Below are positions 42,178-50,240 of a DNA stretch of 64,000 nt, piece by piece. Under the pieces are notes generated by a model. It saw only the letters and a program-made list of their open reading frames with translations, had not been told where the DNA came from and searched no databases. A program made the translations under genes and the position numbers. The stretch comes from Phycisphaerales bacterium (GTDB taxonomy: Bacteria > Planctomycetota > Phycisphaerae > Phycisphaerales > SM1A02), in assembly GCA_029245245.1 (NCBI GenBank), contig JAQWPT010000033.1, positions 248,001 to 312,000 of the forward strand, written 5' to 3'. The first letter of the stretch is position 1. Each line of letters opens with the position of its first letter.

Positions 42178-43862
42178 GATGCCTCCGCCTTGGTGGCCTT
42201 CTTCTTCTTCTTCTCCGAGGACTTGCCGGGTGAGAGAACCCGGGCCACTTCATCCAGCGAGGTCTCTCCCTGCCCGGCCTTCCAGAGGGCCGCTTCCTGC
42301 ATCAGCAGCATCCTGTTGCGACGGGCGGTGGCCATTGCCGTCTTGAGATCGCCACCACGAAGGTGGTTCCGGATGTCCTTGTCGATGTCGAGGACCTCGT
42401 ACACGCCGGTCTGCCCCATGAATCCCGTTCCGTTGCAGATCGGGCATTCCGTGACCTTGTTGCGGATCTGGACCTGCCCGACGCTCCGGCAGAGTTCCTT
42501 GCCGATGCCGCTGGGCAGTTTGATACTGGCCAGTTCTTCGGGAGTCAGTGGCTGGCGGCAGTTGGGACAGAGCTTGCGAATGAGTCGCTGACTGAGAATG
42601 GCCCTGATCGGTTTGACGGCACTGTCCACGTCGCCGACGTACTTCACCCATTCGCGGATGCAGCTGACGATGTTCGACGAGTGCATCGTGACGTAGATCA
42701 GCGGGCCCTGCCGGCCCGGGGCAATGCTGGACTTTGCGGTGTCGGAATCCCGCACGTCGCCGACGAGTGCGATGTCCGGATCGCGTCGGAGAATGGACTG
42801 CAGGTTGGTGGCGAAGTCGATGTCGACGTTCATCGGGTCCCACTCCACCTGGTCAACGCCGCTGATGTAGGCCTCGATCTCGTACTCAAGGGACTTGATG
42901 TTGCTTGTGTACGCATCGTGACGTGCCATGAGTGAATAGGCGGTGGTGGTCGATCCCTGATTTGGAGGAGACGTCACGAGCACGATGCCGTGGCGTTCAT
43001 GCGACTCCATGAGGGAATCAATCATTTCTCGCTGCTGTGGAAGCAGCCCAAGCTGTTCGTAGTGGACGATCCGTGCGTTCTCGCGATTGAACTCGAGAAT
43101 CACGATTGATCCCTTGGACGATCCTGACGCCGTCAGTTGGACAGTGGTTTCACCCATGGGGCCGGTGAGAGAGAAGCTGCTGGACTTTTTCCTTCGCGTG
43201 TCGGAGAGGTCCATTCCAGCAAGCTGCTTCATGAAGTTGATGACCTGCGCGCCGTCCTCGGTATTGAACCCCTCCTGTTTCGTCCGGAATCCGTCGACCA
43301 TCCATGCGACGTGGCAGCCCTCGTTCGTCAGCAGCATCTCGATCTTGGAGGCCCGTGTCTTGATGGCGGGTCCGATGATGTCTTCTGCCCGAAGGTAGAC
43401 CTGGAACGCGGGTTCTTCCTTGCCGGGAACCTTCACGTCCTGTCCGCGAGAATCGGTGAACTGGAGCACGGCCGCCTGCCTGGCTTTTTCGAGTTTCTGC
43501 TGCTGCTTTACAGCTGCATCCTTGGAAAAGCTCAGGTGGTACTGCTTGTCCTCGGGGACCGATGCGTTTCGAATCTTCCAGTAGCAGAGCACCGGGGTCA
43601 GCAGGATGATGAATCCCGCGGGCAGGCTCACCCAGAACTGCCACCCGGTGAAGAGTGCGGCGACAGCCAGAACGCCGGATCCAAGGAAGATCGTGTTCCA
43701 CTTCTGCCATCCGAGTTTGTAGTACCTGAGGTCCTTGTCAATCTTGGTGGAGACAAGCCACGCCCAGGCGATGAATACTCCCCAGAGGATCAGGGGCTTC
43801 CATGGGCTCAGCAGGAATACGGATGAATCGCCGAGTTGAAGCAGGCACGTCGAAAAGGACAT
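42174..43862 (-). CDS. Membrane-anchored GspE/PilB-like protein with altered nucleotide motifs
   Basis: The 562-residue protein has two or three N-terminal membrane segments (residues 22-37 and 58-95), which ordinary GspE and PilB lack. The RecA-like part follows the secretion-ATPase order, but Walker A reads TSPPNQGSTTT (297-307) with Ser304 where the essential Lys should be, and the Walker B region reads ALVGDVRD with Asp369 in place of the catalytic Glu. The zinc site CPNC (432-435) with CPIC (473-476) is kept. The tail is Lys-rich. It is probably a weak or inactive ATPase that works with the intact PilT encoded just before it. Confidence 0.85.
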   Translation of the reverse strand: MSFSTCLLQLGDSSVFLLSPWKPLILWGVFIAWAWLVSTKIDKDLRYYKLGWQKWNTIFLGSGVLAVAALFTGWQFWVSLPAGFIILLTPVLCYWKIRNASVPEDKQYHLSFSKDAAVKQQQKLEKARQAAVLQFTDSRGQDVKVPGKEEPAFQVYLRAEDIIGPAIKTRASKIEMLLTNEGCHVAWMVDGFRTKQEGFNTEDGAQVINFMKQLAGMDLSDTRRKKSSSFSLTGPMGETTVQLTASGSSKGSIVILEFNRENARIVHYEQLGLLPQQREMIDSLMESHERHGIVLVTSPPNQGSTTTAYSLMARHDAYTSNIKSLEYEIEAYISGVDQVEWDPMNVDIDFATNLQSILRRDPDIALVGDVRDSDTAKSSIAPGRQGPLIYVTMHSSNIVSCIREWVKYVGDVDSAVKPIRAILSQRLIRKLCPNCRQPLTPEELASIKLPSGIGKELCRSVGQVQIRNKVTECPICNGTGFMGQTGVYEVLDIDKDIRNHLRGGDLKTAMATARRNRMLLMQEAALWKAGQGETSLDEVARVLSPGKSSEKKKKKATKAEAS

Positions 43863-43884
43863 GTGGGGGTCTTCCAGTCTTGGA

Positions 43885-45018
43885 TCAGGAGATGCCCTTG
43901 AGGCGCATCTTCAGTTCTTCGGGCTTGGGGGTTGCTTCCAGCGCAACCTTGTGGTGTATCCACTCCGTCTCGACGAGTTTGACGAGCGAAGTCGTGAAAT
44001 CGACCATGCCCTCCTCGATGCTCTTGCGAATGATGTCAAGCAGCTCGCCTTCACGGGCCTCGAGGATGTACTTCTGGACCGCAGGGGTTCCAAGAAGGAT
44101 CTCGACAGCGGGAATCCGTGGAACATCTTCCATGAGGGTCGGCAGCAGTTTCTGGTAGACGATGGCCCGGAGGTTGTAGGTGAGCAGCTTTCGGATGTTC
44201 TCCACCTCTTCCTGGTCGAACAGGTCGTAGATGCGGCCGAAGGTCTGCCATGCCGACGATGCGTGGATCGTTCCGAAGACAAGGTGGCCGGTTTCTGCTG
44301 CTCGGATGGCGGCCTCGAACGTTTCCTTGTCACGCATCTCGCCTACGAGGACGACATCCGGGTCTTCCCGGACCAACGCCCGCAGGGCTTCGTTGAAGTC
44401 GATGCAGTCGATGCCGACTTCACGCTGGTTGATGCTGGCCTTGTCGTCCTTGAAGATGTACTCGATCGGATCTTCGATGGTGACGATGTGGCATCGCTTG
44501 CGCTGGTTCACGTACTGGAGCATCGCCGCAATGGAGGTGCTCTTGCCGGAGCCGGTCACGCCGGCGAAGAGGATGAGTCCGTTGGCCGAGAGCGCGACGG
44601 GCCCGAGAATCTCGGGGATGTGCAGCTGCTCGAAGGTCATGATGTTCGAGGTGATGAGCCGGCAGGCAAGAGAAACCTTGCCGCGACTCATGAAGATGTT
44701 CACCCGGAATCTCCGGTCCTCGTCGTAGTCGTAGGCGAGGTCGAACTGGCCATGTCGCTTGAAGTGTGCGTATTGACTTTCGTCGAGGATGTCGATCGAG
44801 ATCTGGTGACCGTCTTCCTGCGTCGTCATGTCGGTATTGAGCGTTCGGAGTTCGCCTCGAACACGGATTCTCGGTGCGGTATCGGACTTGATATGGAGAT
44901 CCGATGCCTCGTAATTGATGCATGCCTTCAGGAGCTTGCGGAAGACCGCTACACCCTGACCATCCTTCGTCCCCTGGACATTGTGGACAGATCCAAAGAC
45001 TTCCTTGACTTCACTCAT
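43885..45018 (-). CDS. PilT-like type IV pilus ATPase
   Basis: With the ATG at 45018 (AGGAG 11 bases upstream) the protein has 377 residues. Motifs are intact: ASDLHIKS in the N-terminal domain, Walker A GVTGSGKST (153-161), the Asp box TIEDPIEYIF, Walker B VLVGEMRD with Glu227, and the AIRAAETGHLVFGTIHA His box typical of PilT/PilU. PilT hexamers retract pili. No pilin or pilC gene lies here; the partners are the GspE-like and CvpA-like proteins encoded downstream. An upstream frame extension to 45177 looks non-coding. Confidence 0.93.
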   Translation of the reverse strand: MSEVKEVFGSVHNVQGTKDGQGVAVFRKLLKACINYEASDLHIKSDTAPRIRVRGELRTLNTDMTTQEDGHQISIDILDESQYAHFKRHGQFDLAYDYDEDRRFRVNIFMSRGKVSLACRLITSNIMTFEQLHIPEILGPVALSANGLILFAGVTGSGKSTSIAAMLQYVNQRKRCHIVTIEDPIEYIFKDDKASINQREVGIDCIDFNEALRALVREDPDVVLVGEMRDKETFEAAIRAAETGHLVFGTIHASSAWQTFGRIYDLFDQEEVENIRKLLTYNLRAIVYQKLLPTLMEDVPRIPAVEILLGTPAVQKYILEAREGELLDIIRKSIEEGMVDFTTSLVKLVETEWIHHKVALEATPKPEELKMRLKGIS

Positions 45019-45170
45019 CGTTCCCGGTTCTCCTGCGACTCGTTCATGGAGCGATGGGTGGATGGCCCAGGCCCGTCGACACGGATGCGAATATGGCATC
45101 TTAGCAGATGGGATCCTGCGGGGCGCTGCCTGAAACGTGGTTCTGGCGTACCTGGGCACCGCCTCAAGCC

Positions 45171-45199
45171 TTGACAAGAAGGGGCTTGGCAGGCATCCT
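45171..45199 (+). promoter_or_regulatory. Promoter of guaB
   Basis: A perfect TTGACA (45171-45176) and CATCCT (45194-45199) are 17 bases apart. CATCCT ends six bases before the guaB ATG, so the transcript would start at or next to the start codon. No ribosome site is present. Confidence 0.45.
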
Positions 45200-45205
45200 T
45201 GACGG

Positions 45206-46687
45206 ATGGAGAATCAACGCATTCCAGATGGCATCACGTTTGACGACGTTCTGCTTGTGCCCCAGTACAGCGATCTGACGCCTGCTGACACCTGTACCTC
45301 CACCCGGTTGACCCGGGGCATCACCCTCAATATCCCGCTCATCTCCGCTCCGATGGACACTGTCACGGAGGCGGACCTTGCCATTTCGCTCGCTCAGGAA
45401 GGCGGAATCGGCATCATTCACAAGAACCTCACCATCGAGGATCAGGCCCGGGAAGTCTCCCGGGTCAAGCGGACCGAGAACGGAATCATCTCGGATCCCA
45501 TCACCCTCAGCCCCGAGGACACCGTCTCCCGGGCCACGGAACTCATGGAGCAGCAGAATGTATCGGGGTTCCCGGTCACGCTCGATGGGACAAGCCATGG
45601 ACCGCTGGCGGGCATTCTGACCCGCCGTGACATGAAGTTCGTCGAGTCTTCCTCAGATCACGTCGGCGAAGTGATGACGCGTGACTCCCTGATCACCGGC
45701 CCGGCCACGATCGAACTGGCCCAGGCGGAAGCCCTGATGACTCGTGGGCGGGTCGAGAAACTGCTGCTCATCGATGATGCCGGCAACCTCTCCGGGATGA
45801 TGACGATGCGTGACATCGAGAACATCCGAACCCACCCCATGGCATGTCGTGACGAGCGTGGTCGCCTTCGAGTCGGTGCCGCCGTCGGCGTGCACCAGCT
45901 TGATCGTGTCGAGGCCCTTGTCGAGTCCGAGGTCGACGTCGTCATCGTGGACACGGCCCATGGGCACTCGGCAAACGTCATCGACACGGTTCGGGCGATC
46001 CGGGATCGATTCGACATCGACATCATTGCCGGGAACATCGCGACCGCGGAAGCGGCATCCGCCCTGATCGACGCCGGCGTTGATGCCGTGAAGGTGGGCA
46101 TCGGGCCCGGTTCCATCTGTACGACCCGAATCGTCAGTGGGGTCGGCGTTCCCCAGCTTTCAGCCATACGTGACGCTTGCAGCGTCGCGGACGCCGCCGG
46201 CATTCCGGTCATCGCCGATGGGGGCATCCGGCAGTCGGGTGATCTCCCCAAGGCCATCGGCTTCGGCGCATCGAGCATCATGCTCGGCTCCCTGTTTGCC
46301 GGCCTCGATGAAAGCCCCGGGGAGCTGGTGCTCTACAGGGGACGCCACTTCAAGTCGTACCGCGGAATGGGAAGTCTTGGGGCAATGGGAGCGGGTTCCG
46401 CGGATCGATACGGCCAGGGAGCGGTATCCGATACCCACAAGTACGTGCCAGAGGGTGTCGAGGGACGGGTTCCCTATCGCGGATCGCTTGCCGACTTCGT
46501 CTACCAGATGGTCGGTGGCCTCCGGGCCGCCATGGGGTACTGCGGGTGCTCGACGATCGACGATCTTCGCAGCCGTGCACGGTTCGTCCGTGTCTCCTCC
46601 GCTGGACTCGTCGAGTCCCATGCCCATGACATCCAGATCACCAAGGAAGCACCGAACTACATCACGTCGGCAGATCCGACCAAGTAG
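45206..46687 (+). CDS. guaB: Inosine-5'-monophosphate dehydrogenase
   Basis: The 493-residue protein has the complete IMPDH layout: [11 protein letters not shown] start, two CBS domains at about residues 95-210, the catalytic Cys loop [31 protein letters not shown], the flap MGSLGAMG and the Arg-Tyr stretch DRYGQ. It oxidises IMP to XMP with NAD, the committing step of GMP synthesis. It is divergent from pilT. A tRNA gene starts 19 bases after its stop. Confidence 0.97.
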   Translation: MENQRIPDGITFDDVLLVPQYSDLTPADTCTSTRLTRGITLNIPLISAPMDTVTEADLAISLAQEGGIGIIHKNLTIEDQAREVSRVKRTENGIISDPITLSPEDTVSRATELMEQQNVSGFPVTLDGTSHGPLAGILTRRDMKFVESSSDHVGEVMTRDSLITGPATIELAQAEALMTRGRVEKLLLIDDAGNLSGMMTMRDIENIRTHPMACRDERGRLRVGAAVGVHQLDRVEALVESEVDVVIVDTAHGHSANVIDTVRAIRDRFDIDIIAGNIATAEAASALIDAGVDAVKVGIGPGSICTTRIVSGVGVPQLSAIRDACSVADAAGIPVIADGGIRQSGDLPKAIGFGASSIMLGSLFAGLDESPGELVLYRGRHFKSYRGMGSLGAMGAGSADRYGQGAVSDTHKYVPEGVEGRVPYRGSLADFVYQMVGGLRAAMGYCGCSTIDDLRSRARFVRVSSAGLVESHAHDIQITKEAPNYITSADPTK

Positions 46688-46706
46688 CTCGAATGCCACG
46701 GTCCTT

Positions 46707-46780
46707 GTCCATGTAGCTCAATTGGATAGAGCGTCGGCCTCCGAAGCCGAAGGTTGCAGGTTCGAGTCTTGCCATGGACG
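46707..46780 (+). tRNA. tRNA-Arg (anticodon CCG)
   Basis: A 74-base cloverleaf: the acceptor stem GTCCATG pairs perfectly with CATGGAC, the D arm is GCTC-AATTGGATA-GAGC, the anticodon stem TCGGC/GCCGA encloses CTCCGAA with anticodon CCG, and the T arm is GCAGG-TTCGAGT-CTTGC with one G-U pair. The discriminator base is G. CCA is not encoded. It reads CGG codons. A strong terminator follows at 46789-46819. Confidence 0.95.
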
Positions 46781-46788
46781 TTGAAAGA

Positions 46789-46819
46789 AACAGGGCCCGC
46801 CAATGTGGCGGGCCCTGTT
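46789..46819. terminator. Bidirectional intrinsic terminator
   Basis: A perfect 14-base-pair stem (AACAGGGCCCGCCA with its complement) with a three-base loop, flanked by TTGATTTC on the plus strand and by TTTCTTTC on the minus strand. It can end both the guaB-tRNA transcript and the convergent metalloprotease transcript. Confidence 0.85.
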
Positions 46820-46840
46820 GATTTCAGAGGTGCGATGGAC

Positions 46841-49800
46841 TCAGTTGCAGCCCCAGTCGGCGATCACGATCAGCAGATCCTCGACGTTGTAGGGGTTGCC
46901 CCAGTCGGCGAGGACCATCAGGAGGTCCTCGATGCCGACTGCTCCGTCCCCGTTGAGGTCGCCGATGCAGATCACATCATTGCACTCGGTCACGGAGACC
47001 GTGACCGAATCGATGCCTGCTTCGACCACGGATCCTTCGCCATAATCCGAAGCGGTGAATCGAAGCATGAACTCCGGTGTGTTCAGCAGTCCCGGGAGAT
47101 CGCTGACCATGAAGCTCACGTCGACCCAGCTGCCGGAAAGGGGGCCGAGGTTTTCAACCGTCGTCCAGGAGCCGCCACCGTTGCCGGAGGCCTCGACGAG
47201 GAAGCCGTCGTCCTGGGGAGCGGTCGTGCAGCCGCTGCCGTTGCTGTACCAGCGCGAGTAACTCACCATGGTGGATGGGTTGGACGCGTCGAGCATCGGT
47301 GAGGTGAGGATGGTCGTGCCTCCATCGACATCACTGTTGCAGCTGCCGGCGGAACTGTTGTCGGTCAACCAGCACCGGCCAGAGCCATCCGAGTCGGTCG
47401 GTGGGTCGCAGCGTGCGCAGTTGACCGGAATGCCGCGGTCCCACTGGCCGTCCGTTGCGGTGCCACTGACGGTCCATCCGGGGTCGGACTCACCGTCGTC
47501 ATCGAGAATGATGATGACATCACTGTAGACCTGTGCGGACTCTTCGGAAGACTGGTATTCATCTCCGTCATCGCCCTGCGTGGTGAACCAGTATGTCACA
47601 GGTGCGCATTCCAGTGCCGGGAAGCGGGCGTCGTAGATGTTGGCATCGACTTCCATCATGACTCCCATCACGATGGTGTCGTTCTGTCCGACGTACATCA
47701 TGCCCGAGCCGGGAACCGGATCAAGGTCGTCGCCCCCGGTTATCTCGACCCGGATGCTCTGGGGATCCTCTGGATCGATAATTTCAGGAAGCCCGTCCGG
47801 GTAGCTGAAGGAGATGGTCGCGTTGTCACAGGGTTCGCCGGGGCCGTCGATGACGACCGTCCCGGTGCCGCTGGCGCCGTTGTAGCCACCGATGCGGACA
47901 TAGATGAGCTGGCCCTGGGTCACGTCGACCGAGAGCGATGAGGTATACAGGTCGCAGCCGGACGCATCGCCGTTGCAGGCGATCTGAGACAGGCTGTTGC
48001 AGTCTCCCGTGTAGACAGCCAGGTCCGTGTCGAACCCGGCGGTGTTGCACAGGCTCACGGACATCGAGCCGGTGCCGCATGCGACAAGCTGATACCAGAC
48101 GTCCGGGTCGCAGGCGGTCATGTACGTGCTGGAGCACTGGCTTTCATCCACGGGGACGCCCGATGAGGCGGCGCCGGTGGTATTGACCTCCCAGGAGCCC
48201 CATGTGACGGGACGTGCGGTGATGCAATCGTCATTGTCGGGCGGAATCGGGATGTCATCCGGAGTGATGCCATGCTGGTTGAACGCCGAGTAGATCTTGT
48301 CACTGTTGGGCGTTCCGTTGCTGATGTCTCCATCGTCATCGTCGAGGAGGAGGTAGTCGAGCAGGATGGCGCCGTCGATGCTGGTTCCATTATGGAGCGG
48401 CAGTGAGTCAATCACGATCCGCGCGGCTGTGTCGAAGTCGCCAGGCATCAACTCCACGAAATCCCAGACGACGCCGGAAATCAGTTGGCCGCAGGAGTGA
48501 ATCGCGCTGCCGCAGGAGGAGCAGCCGCTCGCCTGGTACTGACAACTGTTGTCCGCGTTGCGAATGCCATTGTTGCAGTCGTTGGTGTAGAAGCCTCTGG
48601 CCAGTTGATTGTCGCCCGTGATGAGGACGCCCATGACGTCGCCCATGCCCTCGCCGTACTCGTTCTGGCCGGAGCCGGCGCAGGAGACGAGGTGGTGGCC
48701 GTACTCGTGGTGAACGATCACGGAGAATGCGGTGTTGCTGCATCCGCCGGCTTCGTTGTAGAAGTTGATCGATTCATAGTCGTAGTAGGCGTTGCAGGAA
48801 CTTCCAAGGTTCACGTTGACTGGGAACCCGTTTTCACTGTTGATGACCGGGTACAGCGGGTTGTAGAAGAGTACGAAGTCACGCACGACGTTCGAGTGGA
48901 GATAGGCATCGGCCTGGGCCAGGGCGTACTCACTGGTGTCCGTGTGGTGGTGATACGCATCCCCACCGTTGGAGACGGAGGTGCTGAAACTGGCCTCGCC
49001 GCCGGAATCGTTGTTGACTGAGAAATACTGTCCGTCGAAGGCGCTTGTCACGGTGACACTGCCCGAACTGGACATGCTCCAGTTGCCGTCTGCATCAGCC
49101 ACGGCTGACTGACCGTTGCTGCCGGAGACGAAGATGTAGGGCATGCCGTAGAGGGAGTCGCTCTCACAGGTGTCGGCTCCGGAGCCGTCAGTGGCCTGCG
49201 AGGAGGTGCGGCCGGTGATGTCGCCGACGGCGGCCGTGCCGACGGCCTTGGCGACAGAGGCCCCTGCATGACCGCAGTTGAGGACGCGGTTCTCGTTGTA
49301 GATGATGTTTCCCGTAGCGAGGTCGCTGATCAGCAGCCATCGCTGGTAGGTGCCGTCGGACTTGTCACCAGAAGTGACCTCGAAGCTCATGCCAAGGATG
49401 GGGGACGCAACTTCCTGTTCGGCCCCGGCGTAGACGACGATCGAGGGCGCGGCGACGAGTTCGACGGCCTCACCCAGGAATCGACTGCCTGCCTGGACTG
49501 CGGCATCGTGGTCCGCCGCATCATTGGCGATGGGCCCTGGGGTCCAGCCCTTGAGGGGCTTGAGGTCGGACTTGATGTGGACGACCGGGTACCCGGGTTC
49601 GTTGCGAACCAGGGTCATGAGTCGCGATTGGAAGACTGGAATGCCGTTGATGGCCTGCTCGAAGTTGAGCAGGGTGAGGCCGTAGCTGTCGGTTTCACGG
49701 TTGTAGCGGAGGGGGACTTCGCCGATCACGTCCATTGGTCTGATCTGGTCGGGGGTCACGCCGTGCATGTCGCCCCATTCAATGATGTAGTTCCTGGCCG

Positions 49801-50032
49801 AATCGACAGGGGATCCCCCGTGAGCCATGTCTGGCGCGTAGAGAGCCCTGATGTTGCCAGACTCGTTGTGAACGACCTTTGCGCGCAGGTTCGATGCCTT
49901 GAACTGCTCCGTCGGGCTGAAGTCCTTGAAGCCACTCACTTTCGATGCGGCCTGCAGGTCGACGGTCAGAAATCCGGTTACAGCGATACATGCAGCGATC
50001 GCTGCCCGATTCAGGATCAACTTGATCTTCAT
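46841..50032 (-). CDS. Secreted M36-like zinc metalloprotease with dockerin-like C-terminus
   Basis: The ATG at 50032 gives 1063 residues. A signal peptide (residues 1-28) is followed by a propeptide-like part with FTP-type strands (GIPVFQSRLMTLV). The peptidase domain has HEYGH at 442-446 and the third zinc ligand Glu461 in GEGMGD, the spacing and context of fungalysin-type (M36) enzymes. Residues about 600-730 are a Cys-containing pre-peptidase-C-like domain, and 850-1015 a beta-rich domain. The end (1021-1063) is a dockerin-like pair in which the second copy has lost its calcium loop, closing ADWGCN. It probably degrades proteins outside the cell or at its surface. Confidence 0.88.
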   Translation of the reverse strand: MKIKLILNRAAIAACIAVTGFLTVDLQAASKVSGFKDFSPTEQFKASNLRAKVVHNESGNIRALYAPDMAHGGSPVDSARNYIIEWGDMHGVTPDQIRPMDVIGEVPLRYNRETDSYGLTLLNFEQAINGIPVFQSRLMTLVRNEPGYPVVHIKSDLKPLKGWTPGPIANDAADHDAAVQAGSRFLGEAVELVAAPSIVVYAGAEQEVASPILGMSFEVTSGDKSDGTYQRWLLISDLATGNIIYNENRVLNCGHAGASVAKAVGTAAVGDITGRTSSQATDGSGADTCESDSLYGMPYIFVSGSNGQSAVADADGNWSMSSSGSVTVTSAFDGQYFSVNNDSGGEASFSTSVSNGGDAYHHHTDTSEYALAQADAYLHSNVVRDFVLFYNPLYPVINSENGFPVNVNLGSSCNAYYDYESINFYNEAGGCSNTAFSVIVHHEYGHHLVSCAGSGQNEYGEGMGDVMGVLITGDNQLARGFYTNDCNNGIRNADNSCQYQASGCSSCGSAIHSCGQLISGVVWDFVELMPGDFDTAARIVIDSLPLHNGTSIDGAILLDYLLLDDDDGDISNGTPNSDKIYSAFNQHGITPDDIPIPPDNDDCITARPVTWGSWEVNTTGAASSGVPVDESQCSSTYMTACDPDVWYQLVACGTGSMSVSLCNTAGFDTDLAVYTGDCNSLSQIACNGDASGCDLYTSSLSVDVTQGQLIYVRIGGYNGASGTGTVVIDGPGEPCDNATISFSYPDGLPEIIDPEDPQSIRVEITGGDDLDPVPGSGMMYVGQNDTIVMGVMMEVDANIYDARFPALECAPVTYWFTTQGDDGDEYQSSEESAQVYSDVIIILDDDGESDPGWTVSGTATDGQWDRGIPVNCARCDPPTDSDGSGRCWLTDNSSAGSCNSDVDGGTTILTSPMLDASNPSTMVSYSRWYSNGSGCTTAPQDDGFLVEASGNGGGSWTTVENLGPLSGSWVDVSFMVSDLPGLLNTPEFMLRFTASDYGEGSVVEAGIDSVTVSVTECNDVICIGDLNGDGAVGIEDLLMVLADWGNPYNVEDLLIVIADWGCN

Positions 50033-50074
50033 GATGTGGGGATTCCTCAAATCTCTCTACAAAAAAGCAGGTTG

Positions 50075-50100
50075 CTTGCATTCAGTGGTGGCAATGCAAG
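50075..50100. repeat. Inverted repeat in the metalloprotease leader
   Basis: CTTGCATT and AATGCAAG face each other over ten bases. On the minus strand it is followed by AAGCAACCTGCTT and a run of T, so two mutually exclusive hairpins can form in the leader of the protease gene. The rest of 50033-50240 is AT-richer than its surroundings and holds the FHA gene promoter. Confidence 0.45.
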
Positions 50101-50201
50101 AGGGCCAACTGGCCGAACCTCACAGTGAAATCTAAATGATCCAATGGCACGCTGAGAGGTATTTCTTTGAAAATAGACCGATAAGTCGCACTTTTCGTCT
50201 T

Positions 50202-50231
50202 TTGAACTGGCAAGACGCAAGCGGGTACCAT
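50202..50231 (+). promoter_or_regulatory. Promoter of the FHA-SpoIIE gene
   Basis: TTGAAC (50202-50207) and TACCAT (50226-50231) are 18 bases apart; TACCAT ends nine bases before the GTG at 50241. Confidence 0.4.
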
Positions 50232-50240
50232 GGGATTCTC

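Noticed and set aside
41443-42591. Open frame of 382 codons on the plus strand
   Set aside because: It runs opposite the CvpA-like and GspE-like genes and its translation is low-complexity without motifs.
43861-45174. Open frame of 437 codons on the plus strand
   Set aside because: It mirrors the pilT gene exactly; the minus-strand product has every PilT motif.
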